A stretch of DNA of 64,000 nt from Veillonella seminalis (GCF_003992065.1 NZ_RQUZ01000009.1:1-64000); one strand, 5' to 3'; shown: positions 35,796 through 45,696, counted from the first letter of the stretch. Notes: generated by a model from the letters alone, not told the origin. Numbers and translations are program-made.

Positions 35796-36810
35796 TGTTA
35801 CTACCTCCATCTTTTTCCTGTTCATCAGTCATTACCGAGTCGGCAACAAATTGACGGCCATACAGTGTAAATACGGAATACATACCGATGAAAAACGGTA
35901 AATATTCAGCCACTACACGCCAGCCGACAGCAACGATGCCGACGGACCCTGCCGGTAAAAACGACTCAAACAAATAAACAAATAAACCTTCCGCTACGCC
36001 GGTTCCACCGGGTGTAGGGGCAAAATACAAAATAAGATTTAATAAAATCATGCGATTGAGGATTTCCACAATCGGTATATCCCATGTAAAAGCCATCATC
36101 AAAGCCGGTGCTATCGTATATAACGCCAGCAAACTCAAACCGGATTCGATGAAAACTACTATGGATTGAAACGGTCTTGCATAGATTAAGCTAAAACCTT
36201 CATTCAGTTCAGCTAATTTGGCCAACCAACTTTTAGGATTACCTTTATTAAGGCGTTCCGCCAGCATGTAAACCAATCTTTTCATTAAAGCTGTTTGCAA
36301 CATATATAAGCCTGCGATTGTACAAATTATCATAAGTACAGATATTTGAATCAAGGCTGTATTGCTGATGTAAGGAATTGTTATGGAGCCGTGTAAAAAT
36401 ATAACCGGTAACATAGCAATTAAAAACAAAATAGAAAATACAGTTCGAATCAGTACAATCGGAGCCCCTTTCATGACGGGCACCCCGTAGCTTTTAAGAA
36501 TTAAAACTTGAGCTACCGCACCACCGCTGGCACCGGGTGTCAGCATGGCCATAAAATAGTTACCGAAAATAACACGCAAAACAGCTTTTATCGGTAATTT
36601 GTAACCGCCCATTTGTACTAATCGCTGTAATCGTAAACCGTCAAAATACATTCCCACCGCCAAGGCAACCAAGGCTAATATAAGAGACGTAAAATTAAAG
36701 GTTTCCAGAGTTCGTAACGCTTTTAAATCAATGGTGAAATAAATAGTGAGTCCGGAAATAATCAGTAGCAAAAGACCTAATAATAAGCCTCGCTTCAGCA
36801 TTTTATTCAT
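35788..36810 (-). CDS. flippase-like membrane protein (LPG synthase TM-region family)
   Basis: 340 residues with about eight membrane helices. NYFMAMLTPGASGGAVAQVL and FAPTPGGTGVAEGLFVYLFE are the two repeated re-entrant motifs of the UPF0104/AglD-like family, related to the flippase half of MprF. Only the membrane part is present, with no aminoacyltransferase domain. It overlaps the deacetylase gene by four bases, suggesting a joint role with a carbohydrate- or lipid-linked substrate. Confidence 0.85.
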   Translation of the reverse strand: MNKMLKRGLLLGLLLLIISGLTIYFTIDLKALRTLETFNFTSLILALVALAVGMYFDGLRLQRLVQMGGYKLPIKAVLRVIFGNYFMAMLTPGASGGAVAQVLILKSYGVPVMKGAPIVLIRTVFSILFLIAMLPVIFLHGSITIPYISNTALIQISVLMIICTIAGLYMLQTALMKRLVYMLAERLNKGNPKSWLAKLAELNEGFSLIYARPFQSIVVFIESGLSLLALYTIAPALMMAFTWDIPIVEILNRMILLNLILYFAPTPGGTGVAEGLFVYLFESFLPAGSVGIVAVGWRVVAEYLPFFIGMYSVFTLYGRQFVADSVMTDEQEKDGGSNIG

Positions 36811-37661
36811 TCACATTCACCATAATTAACCAGCTGAATTTGGTGGAACTTAATAAATTGTTTTACCGGTTCCGCACACATTGCGGCCAATTCACCTTCC
36901 CAATGATAATTCCAAGGGAACAAAGCGTTGAGAGCACAGTCATTATTCCCCGGATGAGTCATAATTTCATGACTGCCTCGGGTTGAGGCAACACGAGGAA
37001 GAATTTCCATTAATCGTTCTTCAGTGAGTTGTCCGCCACTCATCATCCCCCAGAAGTAACGTGGTGACCAAATGCCCATACGACTCGAAAACGTATACGC
37101 TTTATCAGCCACTTCAGCCAAACCTACCTTACCGGCAAAGCGCCCCCATTGATTAATACCGTTGCGGAAAAAACGATCTTCCGCCGGAATACGCATCTTT
37201 TTGATACCGTATTTTTTTAACAATGAAGTCATAATCGGCGTAATTTGCGGTAATACATGCAAATGCTGATGCCCGTCGGCATGCGTAATGGTAAGCCCTG
37301 AGGATACCACTTTTTCAAATTGTAAATCCAATTCTTTGTAAACTTCTTGAAAATTAATATCTCCTGACACCGCCTTCTTAATGAAAGCAGGATACGATGT
37401 CAGAAAACGACCGTGCTCATCTAGCAAGCTCGGTACTTCATCGGCATCACATAGTGGTTTTAAACCACCCACAAGGGCTGTGTGGACGCCAATCCCCAAT
37501 CGAGGATTTTCTTTGGCCATAGCTACCGCTTCGTCAAAAGCGTCGCCGTTAGCCAGTAAAGATGTGCTTGTAATAATCCCCTCTCTGTGCCCTTTAATGA
37601 TACCTTCGTTAACGGCTTGGTGTAAGCCGAAATCGTCGGCATTAACAATTAATCGTATCAT
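36807..37661 (-). CDS. YdjC/ChbG-family carbohydrate deacetylase (HpnK-like)
   Basis: 284 residues from the ATG at 37661 (ribosome-binding site GAAGGTG). LIVNADDFGLHQAVNEGIIK at the start and THADGHQHLHVLPQI mid-protein carry the metal-binding Asp and His of the YdjC fold, and EIMTHPGNND is a third motif. Members remove N-acetyl groups from sugars; HpnK-like forms act on lipid-linked glycans. Overlap with a flippase-like gene supports a lipid-linked substrate, as inference. Confidence 0.85.
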   Translation of the reverse strand: MIRLIVNADDFGLHQAVNEGIIKGHREGIITSTSLLANGDAFDEAVAMAKENPRLGIGVHTALVGGLKPLCDADEVPSLLDEHGRFLTSYPAFIKKAVSGDINFQEVYKELDLQFEKVVSSGLTITHADGHQHLHVLPQITPIMTSLLKKYGIKKMRIPAEDRFFRNGINQWGRFAGKVGLAEVADKAYTFSSRMGIWSPRYFWGMMSGGQLTEERLMEILPRVASTRGSHEIMTHPGNNDCALNALFPWNYHWEGELAAMCAEPVKQFIKFHQIQLVNYGECE

Positions 37662-37875
37662 ATGCACCTTCTACTTTTAAACAACTGTTCATTTAAAGAG
37701 GATATATTTTATTTTAACATATGTCTATTGGTAGTGTATAGTGAAATTTTACTATTACAATTTAATTTTAGGAAAAATTTATAAACAATTAATGAACTGT
37801 CTGTAATATTCCTATAAAATTTCCCCTTTACACTTATCAACATGAAATAAATAACTTGTGAGTCTATATTGTACA

Positions 37876-38322
37876 CTAAAACAGTGGACTTGTTAAGGTT
37901 GCCCATACTTCTTTTTCTAAAACTTTTACGGGCATATTTAATTCAAGAGCAGCTTTCGCCAAATCATCGTATTCAAGGGAAATATTGACTAATTTTCCCT
38001 CGTGAAATGCTTTTTTCAAATGAATAAGTTGATTTTTGTAATAAAACTCTTCAAATTCTCTTTCACAAATTATCCGGTCTACGTCAAAATATCTGAAACC
38101 TATTGTCGTTGTATTTTCAAAAATCAAACGACTCATATTTTTTAATTCAACAGCCTTAACCAAAACGCTGAGCATAACAGCGGGGCGCCCTTTTTTCATT
38201 ACAATCGGTGTCAACCAGGCATCGTTGGCGCCGTTTTTTAAAAGCGTATCCAACAGTGCCCCGTACAGTTCCGGATTCATGTTATCAATGTTTGCTTCAA
38301 TTTGAATTAATTCTGAACTCAT
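37876..38322 (-). CDS. stand-alone LarC C-terminal domain
   Basis: 148 residues with ELIQIEANIDNMNPELYGAL, NGANDAWLTPIVMKKGRPAV and TTTIGFRYFDVDRI, matching the C-terminal (LarC2) part of the nickel-insertion enzyme LarC, which makes the nickel-pincer cofactor. The N-terminal larC1 part (about 270 residues) is absent: the gene starts with its own ATG 15 bp after larB, and no other Lar gene follows. It could be an independent subunit or a remnant. Confidence 0.8.
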   Translation of the reverse strand: MSSELIQIEANIDNMNPELYGALLDTLLKNGANDAWLTPIVMKKGRPAVMLSVLVKAVELKNMSRLIFENTTTIGFRYFDVDRIICEREFEEFYYKNQLIHLKKAFHEGKLVNISLEYDDLAKAALELNMPVKVLEKEVWATLTSPLF

Positions 38323-38336
38323 ATTATTTCCCCCGA

Positions 38337-39116
38337 TTATCGCTGACTGTTAATCATATGAGCTAATCGACCGGCTCCGAAACCGTTGTCAATATTCACA
38401 ACACCGACGCCGGCGGCACAGGAATTCAACATAGATAATAATGCGGCTAAGCCTTTAAAATTGGCACCGTACCCTACACTGGTAGGCACAGCAATAATCG
38501 GTTTGGTAACAAGACCTCCGATGACACTGGCCAGAGCGCCTTCCATACCGGCTACCACAATAACTACATTGGCTGATGTTATATCATCCAAACGATTAAA
38601 TAAACGATGGATACCGGCTACGCCTACATCATAAATACGGGTAACTTCATTGCCCATAAGTTCTGCCGTTAAAGCGGCTTCCTCACCAATCGGAATATCA
38701 CTGGTACCGGCTGTTACAACCGCAATATTTCTGTTTTCATTCCGTATATTCTCATTGCTGTGACGATAAATAATGCGACTTGTCTTATCGTATTGAATTT
38801 CAGGAATAAGAGGTTTTAAAGCATTATAAATACTTTCACGAGCTCTTGTGCCCATATAAGTTTGGTAGTGTAAGTTTAACTCTTTAAGAATCGTAATACA
38901 TTGCTCATCGGTTTTACCTTCACAATAAACGACTTCCGGAAAGCCCTGCCGCTTAGCCCGATCCAAATCAAGCACTGCATCTTGTAAGTTGCGTGACCGT
39001 TCTTCCGCTTGTACGGATTGACTGATTAACTCGGTAATGGACGATTTACACTCGTCTAAATCAAGTATGCCTTCTTTATAAGCCATTAAAATTTGACTGA
39101 TTGCCTGTTCCTGCAT
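38337..39116 (-). CDS. larB: LarB, pyridinium-3,5-biscarboxylate mononucleotide synthase
   Basis: It carboxylates nicotinate adenine dinucleotide in nickel-pincer cofactor synthesis. 259 residues from the ATG at 39116, which overlaps the stop of the methyltransferase gene (TAATG). AIRC/PurE-like core: VVTAGTSDIPIGEEAALTAE, YDVGVAGIHRLF, VVAGMEGALASVIGGLV and PTSVGYGANFKGLAALLSML. Partner here is only larC2; larA and larE are not in the window. Confidence 0.9.
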   Translation of the reverse strand: MQEQAISQILMAYKEGILDLDECKSSITELISQSVQAEERSRNLQDAVLDLDRAKRQGFPEVVYCEGKTDEQCITILKELNLHYQTYMGTRARESIYNALKPLIPEIQYDKTSRIIYRHSNENIRNENRNIAVVTAGTSDIPIGEEAALTAELMGNEVTRIYDVGVAGIHRLFNRLDDITSANVVIVVAGMEGALASVIGGLVTKPIIAVPTSVGYGANFKGLAALLSMLNSCAAGVGVVNIDNGFGAGRLAHMINSQR

Positions 39117-39895
39117 TATAACCAACTCTCTCTCACTGCATACATACATAAAGCACTTGCTACCGCTAAATTAAGGGATTCAATAGGACCATACATAGGA
39201 ATAGTAATACGGTGTTTAGCGACTTCAAACCAATCGTCACTGAGACCGTTTGCTTCATTCCCCAGTAATAAAAGCGTTTGTTTGGCAAATTTTACTTCCT
39301 GAATCGGTAAAGCATCATGTAAGGCTGTCGCATAGGCAGTCAACTCACTGTCAGCCATCAACCTTTTCACATCCTCTGTGGAAGCATTTTCAAAAATCGG
39401 AATCTTGGTGATGGCACTCATAGTACTGCGCACTGTTTTTTCATTGTAAGGGTCTGCGCTGCCTTTTGTTAAAAACAGGCCTTTTACGCCGGCGGCTACA
39501 GCTGTACGAATGATGGTTCCCAAATTTCCCGGGTCTTGTATTTCATCGAGGAGTACATATAAACCGTCTGAAACCTTTAATGTTGAAATATCCTGCACTT
39601 CTTTTTTTACAATGGCAACTATGCCTTGACCGGTCACGGTTGATTCAATGTGGCTCATCAGATTTCGCTGAACTTGCCATACTTTTATATGAAGCTGTTC
39701 AGCTTCTTTAACTATTTTTTGATAGTCAATGTCTTCACGAACAAATATCGTCGTCACTAAACCGGTAGCCATCATATCGGTAACGGTACGTAACCCTTCC
39801 GCCAAATATTCACCGTTAAGTTTACGATATTTTTTTTGTAGTAAAGATTGGGCATATTTTAATGTTTTATTTTCTTTTGACGTAATCATTTCCAT
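39116..39895 (-). CDS. TrmH/SpoU-family RNA methyltransferase
   Basis: A 2'-O-ribose methyltransferase with SPOUT knot. 259 residues; N-terminal substrate-binding domain (SKENKTLKYAQSLLQKKYRK), then VLLDEIQDPGNLGTIIRTA, LLLGNEANGLSDDWFEVA and IPMYGPIESLNLAVASALCM. Target RNA unknown. It overlaps larB and follows the ABC transporter gene by two bases. Confidence 0.9.
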   Translation of the reverse strand: MEMITSKENKTLKYAQSLLQKKYRKLNGEYLAEGLRTVTDMMATGLVTTIFVREDIDYQKIVKEAEQLHIKVWQVQRNLMSHIESTVTGQGIVAIVKKEVQDISTLKVSDGLYVLLDEIQDPGNLGTIIRTAVAAGVKGLFLTKGSADPYNEKTVRSTMSAITKIPIFENASTEDVKRLMADSELTAYATALHDALPIQEVKFAKQTLLLLGNEANGLSDDWFEVAKHRITIPMYGPIESLNLAVASALCMYAVRESWL

Positions 39896-39897
39896 AC

Positions 39898-41676
39898 TTA
39901 TCTTGCCTCCCAGAGGGCAAAGAATTCACCTTTTTGAGAAATTAGTGAATCATAATCACCTTCTTCTGCAATTTGCCCCTGTTTAATCATATAAATGCGA
40001 TTAGCCGAGCGAATAGTAGACAAACGATGAGCGATGCTGATGATAGTTTTTTCGCCTCGTATAGTTTCAATAGATTCTTGAATCAATTGTTCTGTATGAC
40101 TGTCAATATGGGCCGTTGCTTCGTCAAAAATAAGTACCTTACGATCGCGAATCAATACACGGGCCAATGCCAACAATTGTTTTTGTCCGGTTGATAATAA
40201 AGAACCGAGATAACCGACCGGTGTATTATACCCTTGCGGCAAACGTTCAATCATGGCATGTAAATGGGCTTTTTGTGCCGCCGCCATAAGTTGTTCTTCC
40301 GGAATCGTATCATCATAAAGAGATAGATTTTCACGAATGGTCCCTTTAAATAAATGGCTGTCCTGGAACACGTACCCCATAACTTCGCGCAATACAGCCG
40401 GCGGATAATCAGCTGTATCATACCCGTTGATACGAATAATCCCCTTAGTCGGTTGGTAAAAGCCCATTAATAAACTCATTAAAGTTGATTTACCGCCGCC
40501 TGAAGGCCCTACGATACCGATAAATTGACCGCCGTCAATCTTGATGGAAATATCCTTTAAGGCGTAATTTTCAGAGTGATCATAAGAAAACCAGACATGG
40601 TCAAACTCAATGGAATTAATCGTTTTAAATTCATCCGGAATCGTAACGGCTTCAATCGTTGTATCTGCCTCTTCGTTAATAATGGGAACTAAGCGTTCCG
40701 CACCGGCTAACGCACTTTGAAGATTATTATATTTATCGGCAATTTCCTTAATCGGCTGGAAAAATTTATCCATATATTGAATGAAAGCAAATACGGTACC
40801 TGCTTCAGTAACCGAATCAAACCAGTTAGTGAAACTGAAAATGGCTATAATGATGACAAATAACAAACCGTCAACAATCGGCCGGAAAAATGCAAATGTC
40901 TTAACTTCAAACAAGCCGGCTTCCAAAAATTCGCGGCTGATACGGTCGTATTGTTTCGCCATGATACGCTCGCCTACATATGACTTAATAATAATGATAA
41001 AATTAAGCATTTCCTGCACTGATGTATTAGATGCAGCTAATTTCGTACGAACACCGCGAAATGCTTTACGGGCATATTTCTGATACACAAAAATTAAAAC
41101 AGCCATGATAGGTACAAGTAAAGAAACGACGGATGCCATCTTTACATCGAGTGCAAACATGGAGATTAAAATCCCGATAATCATAAGTATGCTGCTGCCG
41201 AGCTTAAGTACTACATCTGTATAAAGCGTGCGCAAAGATTCCGTATCGTTCGTCACACGAGTTACCAAGTTACCGATCGGCAGTTCGCCGAAATGAGCCG
41301 GAGTACGAGCCAAAATTTTAGCAAATACGGTATTGCGAATTTCAAAGATTATGCTTTGTCCGAACTTTTGTAAAGTATAATTTTGAGCGAACATAGCAAT
41401 AATGCTGAAAATAATTGTCATGAAATACAGCCCTGCATATTGCATGATAATACCGACATCACGCTGAGGGAACGCTGTATCTATTACACTCTTCATGAGC
41501 ATCGGTCGTGCTAATTCAAGACCCAACGCTATTAACAAAAATACTGCTGCCCAAAGAAGTAAGAAGAAGTGAGGCTTTATATATTGTCCTAAACGACGTA
41601 ACAGCAAGATGTCATGATGTTTGGTCAATTTTACTTCTTCCTGCACCGAATAGGAGCTGGTGTGTTGCTTGCTCAT
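39898..41676 (-). CDS. ABC exporter half, catalytic-Glu subunit
   Basis: 592 residues: six-helix ABC membrane domain, then the ATPase with Walker A GPSGGGKST, the unusual signature LSTGQKQ instead of LSGGQ, Walker B VLIFDEATAHID with the catalytic Glu, and switch His in ISIAHRLST. The start overlaps the partner's stop by four bases. With the next gene it forms a heterodimeric multidrug/lipid exporter of the BmrCD/TM287-288 type. The substrate is unknown. Confidence 0.9.
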   Translation of the reverse strand: MSKQHTSSYSVQEEVKLTKHHDILLLRRLGQYIKPHFFLLLWAAVFLLIALGLELARPMLMKSVIDTAFPQRDVGIIMQYAGLYFMTIIFSIIAMFAQNYTLQKFGQSIIFEIRNTVFAKILARTPAHFGELPIGNLVTRVTNDTESLRTLYTDVVLKLGSSILMIIGILISMFALDVKMASVVSLLVPIMAVLIFVYQKYARKAFRGVRTKLAASNTSVQEMLNFIIIIKSYVGERIMAKQYDRISREFLEAGLFEVKTFAFFRPIVDGLLFVIIIAIFSFTNWFDSVTEAGTVFAFIQYMDKFFQPIKEIADKYNNLQSALAGAERLVPIINEEADTTIEAVTIPDEFKTINSIEFDHVWFSYDHSENYALKDISIKIDGGQFIGIVGPSGGGKSTLMSLLMGFYQPTKGIIRINGYDTADYPPAVLREVMGYVFQDSHLFKGTIRENLSLYDDTIPEEQLMAAAQKAHLHAMIERLPQGYNTPVGYLGSLLSTGQKQLLALARVLIRDRKVLIFDEATAHIDSHTEQLIQESIETIRGEKTIISIAHRLSTIRSANRIYMIKQGQIAEEGDYDSLISQKGEFFALWEAR

Positions 41677-43418
41677 AGGTCTCCTTCCTCCTCATCAACG
41701 CCGATAAGCGGTTCTTCAAACTGTTGAGCATATAAGCGATGATACTCACCAGCTTTAGCTATTAATTCATCATGAGTACCTTCTTCAACAATGGTACCGT
41801 CTTTAAAAACAACGATACGATCGGCCTCGCGAAGTGCTTCCAGGCGCTGTGAAATAAAGAGTAAACTCTGATCTCGACCTTCACGCAACGTTTTAATAAT
41901 AGAACCGGCACTTATGGTATCAAGGGCCGAGAAACTGTCATCCAACAGTAAGTAAGGCGCATTCTTATAAAGACCGCGGGCTATATTAACACGTTGTTTC
42001 TGACCGCCCGATAAATCGGTACCGCCTTCTTTTAAACGTTTAGAGGCCGGTTTCAAACGTTCACTTAAATCGCGTGTTAACGCAGCCCGTTCTGCGGCAG
42101 TCTGCAATGCTAAGGTATGATCGGATGCTTCACCGAAAGCAATATTCTCACCTAAAGTTGTACCCAATAAATACGCTTCCGGCGGCACATAAGCAATACT
42201 TCGTCGCAATACTTGAAGCGGCATAGTTGTAATATCTTCGTCGCCGATATAGATACTCTTAGCCGGCGTTTCATGAAGTCGCATTAACAGCTTAAATAAG
42301 GTAGACTTACCGGAACCGGGACCGCCTACAATGCCGATAAATTCTCCCGGTTTAACCGTAAGATTAACATTGTGAAGCATAGGTACTTTAGTTTCAGGAT
42401 AAGTAAATGTTAAATCTTTAACCGTTATTGCTGCTAACGGCAACTCTCTTTCGTCTTCGGATAACTTTTCTTCCTTAATCATAAGAAAATCATAAATACG
42501 GTCAAGGGAGGCCAAACCCTTCTGAAGAACTGACAATAAGGAACCAATCCCCATAATCGGACCGATAATTAAACTTAAATAGCCGGTTACCGCCACAAAA
42601 TCACCCACTGTAATTTTATTGGCAATAATCAAACGACCGCCGATAAAAATGGCGATGGCATGACACATAAACGGTGCCACAAAAGTGAGGGGCGCTAAAA
42701 TGGAGTCAAGTAAAGCTACTCTCATATTTTTATCATAGTTTGTTTTATTGATATTATTAAAACGCCACAAACTGCGCATTTCTCGATTAAATGCACGTAT
42801 TACCGGCATGCCGAGAAATAATTCCTGTGCAAATTCAGTCAAATCACTATAAGTATTCTGAGCTTCTTTTTGCCTTTTGCGCATGCGACGACTCACGGTG
42901 AGCATCGCTGTTAAGATAAACGGCATCGGTAGTAAAGTGATGACAGCCAAGGAATAACTGATTTCTTTAGCCATCAAGAAAAAAGAACAGATACCAAAGA
43001 AGATAGCATCTACTAAAATCATAACTCCCAGCCCCAATGAAACACGTATGGATGTTACATCATTGGTCATTAATGCCATAACCTTACCCGGACCGTTTTT
43101 TTCATAATAGGCTGTAGGAATATATAAAGCATGATCAAATAGACGGCGGCGCAGTAAAAATTCAAAACGTCGTATGGAGCCCAAAAGCAAATGGCGAGAC
43201 GCGAATTTAAGAATGGTAACAGTTATAGCCAATATAAAAAAGTACCCTATATATGTAGTAAGGCCTTCCTTACCGTAATATAAGGTGTTAATGGCTTCCC
43301 CTGTGAGGCGCGGTACATATAAGAATAATATATCAATAGTAATGAGTATTAATATACCCAATAAGTATATAGGGCCGTAGCCTCTGAAAAATTGTGAAAA
43401 AATAGTTAGTTTTTTCAT
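41673..43418 (-). CDS. ABC exporter half, degenerate-Walker B subunit
   Basis: 581 residues from the ATG at 43418 behind GGAGA. Six membrane helices, Walker A GGPGSGKST, canonical signature LSGGQKQR, but Walker B reads LLLDDSFSALD, with Asp in place of the catalytic Glu, and the switch His is replaced (FISQRLEAL). This is the pattern of the non-catalytic half of heterodimeric exporters, complementing the second gene, whose signature motif is the non-canonical one. Confidence 0.9.
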   Translation of the reverse strand: MKKLTIFSQFFRGYGPIYLLGILILITIDILFLYVPRLTGEAINTLYYGKEGLTTYIGYFFILAITVTILKFASRHLLLGSIRRFEFLLRRRLFDHALYIPTAYYEKNGPGKVMALMTNDVTSIRVSLGLGVMILVDAIFFGICSFFLMAKEISYSLAVITLLPMPFILTAMLTVSRRMRKRQKEAQNTYSDLTEFAQELFLGMPVIRAFNREMRSLWRFNNINKTNYDKNMRVALLDSILAPLTFVAPFMCHAIAIFIGGRLIIANKITVGDFVAVTGYLSLIIGPIMGIGSLLSVLQKGLASLDRIYDFLMIKEEKLSEDERELPLAAITVKDLTFTYPETKVPMLHNVNLTVKPGEFIGIVGGPGSGKSTLFKLLMRLHETPAKSIYIGDEDITTMPLQVLRRSIAYVPPEAYLLGTTLGENIAFGEASDHTLALQTAAERAALTRDLSERLKPASKRLKEGGTDLSGGQKQRVNIARGLYKNAPYLLLDDSFSALDTISAGSIIKTLREGRDQSLLFISQRLEALREADRIVVFKDGTIVEEGTHDELIAKAGEYHRLYAQQFEEPLIGVDEEEGDL

Positions 43419-43693
43419 TAATCGTCTCCAAAATAATAATTTTAACTGTTTACAGTACGAATACATTAATAGCTTTTACGTTTATATTGTAACATAGTTT
43501 TCATCACATCGAAAATCATCAATTTTTATTTTACTTATAATTACTGCCATGTTATACTTAATATTGTAAGCAGAGTGATGCACATATTAGTAAATATGTT
43601 GACTACACTCCCCGGTGACATTGAAAATTATTCTCTGTCACATATAGTAAATCAGATATTAAAATTTGAATTAATCTTAGGAGGTTATTCATT

Positions 43694-44209
43694 ATGGAAA
43701 AACGTACCGGTGTAATCACATTCGCAGGCAATCCAATGACATTATTAGGTAAAGAAGTAAAAGTTGGCGAAGCAGCCCCTAATTTTACTGTATTAGATAA
43801 TGGTTTACAGGCAAAATCTTTAAAAGATTTCGAAGGTAAAGTAAAAATTATTTCCGTAGTTCCTTCTCTTGATACCGGTGTTTGTGATGCACAGACTCGT
43901 TGGTTCAACAAAGAAGCTACTGAACTTTCCGATGAAGTAGTTATCTTAACTATCTCCATGGACCTTCCATTCGCTCAGAAACGTTGGTGCGGTGCTGCCG
44001 GTGTTGATAATGTAGTTACCCTTTCCGACCATAAAGATGCAAGCTTTGGCGAAGCATACGGCTTCTTAATTGAAGAACTTCGTTTGTTAACTCGCGGTAT
44101 CGTTGTTATCGGTAAAGACGACAAAGTTGCTTATGTTGAATATGTTCCGGAAGTAACCAGCTCCGTTAACTTTGACGCTGCTGTAGCTGCTGTTAAAAAA
44201 TTAATCTAA
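43694..44209 (+). CDS. tpx: thiol peroxidase (atypical 2-Cys peroxiredoxin)
   Basis: It reduces peroxides using thioredoxin. 171 residues: Tpx start (GVITFAGNPMTLLGKEVKVG), peroxidatic Cys64 in PSLDTGVCDAQTRWF, resolving Cys99 in AQKRWCGAAGV. The ribosome-binding site is TAGGAGG. The upstream DNA has a TATACT-type -10 near 43553. It is monocistronic, flanked by a terminator. Codon choice looks optimised, as for a highly expressed gene. Confidence 0.97.
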   Translation: MEKRTGVITFAGNPMTLLGKEVKVGEAAPNFTVLDNGLQAKSLKDFEGKVKIISVVPSLDTGVCDAQTRWFNKEATELSDEVVILTISMDLPFAQKRWCGAAGVDNVVTLSDHKDASFGEAYGFLIEELRLLTRGIVVIGKDDKVAYVEYVPEVTSSVNFDAAVAAVKKLI

Positions 44210-44233
44210 GATTAGTAACATAATCGACTCATT

Positions 44234-44268
44234 AAGGGTGTCGAGCTTATGCTCGGCACTCTTTTTTT
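44234..44268 (+). terminator. tpx terminator
   Basis: GTGTCGAGC and GCTCGGCAC pair around TTAT, followed by TCTTTTTTT. Confidence 0.85.
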
Positions 44269-44320
44269 GTCTGTACGACCTTGTTTTTCAATCTTTTTAT
44301 ATAAAAAATGCTTTTATATA

Positions 44321-44351
44321 AAAAACTACGGCCATAAATGCCGTAGTTTTT
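44321..44351. terminator. bidirectional terminator (tpx / mtaD)
   Basis: AAAAACTACGGC and GCCGTAGTTTTT form a perfect 12-bp stem around a 7-base loop, 10 bp from the mtaD stop. Confidence 0.85.
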
Positions 44352-44361
44352 CCTTATAATT

Positions 44362-45696
44362 TTAATTTTTAAAAACTTCCGATTTATTCATTACATCATA
44401 GCGTAACTGTTCTTCATCAATAGTAAGTAATTCACGATCTTTCATAACCACTTTACCGGCTACGATTGTAGTTTGTACATCAGTAGAGTTAGCTGCATAT
44501 ACCAAAGAAGCTATATCGTTATAACGCGGTAACCAATGCATCCCGGTTACATCGTATAAGCAAAGGTCGGCACGATAGCCTTCCTTAACGAGGCCCAAAT
44601 CACTATAATCAAGGACCTTAGCACCTTCAACGGTACCCAATTGCAACGCCTGATGAGCCGGAATTGCTTTCGGATCAAAATGAGTTGCTTTATGTAAGGT
44701 GGCTGCCAAGCGAACTTCTTCAAGCATATCCGCGTTATTATTGCTGGCCGAACCGTCAGTGCCCAGACCTACTGTAATGCCTTTAGCGAGCATAGCCGGT
44801 ACATCGGCAATACCGCTGGCTAGTTTAAGATTAGACTGCGGATTATGAGCTACACGCACATTTTTGGCTTTCATGATATCGAGGTCTTCATCTGTTAAAT
44901 GAACACCGTGAGCCGCTACACAGCCCGTGTCAAACACGCCTAAATCGTTGAAGTGAGCAATTGGCGTTTTACCGGTAGCTTTTATTACATTTTCCACTTC
45001 CCCTTTAGTTTCGCATAAGTGGATGTGGATTTGAGCGCCCAATTCATGGCTGAGGTTCATAACTTTTTTCATATAATCGTCAGGGCATGTATATGGTGCA
45101 TGTGGTCCCAACATAACTTTGATGCGGTCATGGTCAAAACCGTGCCAATCATTGAACAAATGACGGTTGTCAATCAAGGCCTGTTCGGCTGTAGGAGCTC
45201 CCCCTGCCATGCCGCGTGATAACACGGCACGAATGCCTGTTTCTTTAACTACATTAGCCGTATCATTCATAAAGAAGTACATATCACTAAAGCAAGTTGT
45301 ACCGGAACGGAACATTTCGGCAATCCCAAGACGTGTACCGATTTGCACCAATTCATTAGTTAACTTGGCTTCAGCCGGCCAAATAGCATTTTGGAGCCAA
45401 TCCATCAATTCCAAGTCATCTGCATAGTTACGGAACAAGCCCATGGCAATATGAGTATGTGTATTAACAAATCCCGGTGCCGCCACACGGCCGTTACCGT
45501 CTAAAATATAGGCAGCATTACCGCATTCTTTATCAATCAGTTCTTGTCCGAACGGTGTTTTACTTTCTTCATCAGTTAAGATTTTATCAATATAGCCATC
45601 TTTGATGATTAATGTTACATTATGCAACATATCTTTACCGGATTCTTTACTTTCACCGGTAATGCAGTCTATATTGCGAATTACAATATCAGCCAT
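44362..45696 (-). CDS. mtaD: 5'-methylthioadenosine / S-adenosylhomocysteine deaminase
   Basis: An amidohydrolase-fold deaminase. 444 residues with PGFVNTHTHIAMGLFRNYAD (metal His pair), GPHAPYTCPDDYM, HLCETKGEVENV, AAHGVHLTDEDLDI and GLGTDGSASNNNADML. It would convert SAH to S-inosylhomocysteine and MTA to methylthioinosine. The next genes upstream handle the same metabolites (ahcY, mtnA, mtnP), which supports this assignment over guanine or other deaminases. Confidence 0.88.
   Translation of the reverse strand: MADIVIRNIDCITGESKESGKDMLHNVTLIIKDGYIDKILTDEESKTPFGQELIDKECGNAAYILDGNGRVAAPGFVNTHTHIAMGLFRNYADDLELMDWLQNAIWPAEAKLTNELVQIGTRLGIAEMFRSGTTCFSDMYFFMNDTANVVKETGIRAVLSRGMAGGAPTAEQALIDNRHLFNDWHGFDHDRIKVMLGPHAPYTCPDDYMKKVMNLSHELGAQIHIHLCETKGEVENVIKATGKTPIAHFNDLGVFDTGCVAAHGVHLTDEDLDIMKAKNVRVAHNPQSNLKLASGIADVPAMLAKGITVGLGTDGSASNNNADMLEEVRLAATLHKATHFDPKAIPAHQALQLGTVEGAKVLDYSDLGLVKEGYRADLCLYDVTGMHWLPRYNDIASLVYAANSTDVQTTIVAGKVVMKDRELLTIDEEQLRYDVMNKSEVFKN

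Noticed and set aside
37709-37906. 65-codon minus-strand ORF after larC2
   Set aside because: No ribosome-binding site, A/T-rich composition, overlap with larC2 and no recognisable feature.
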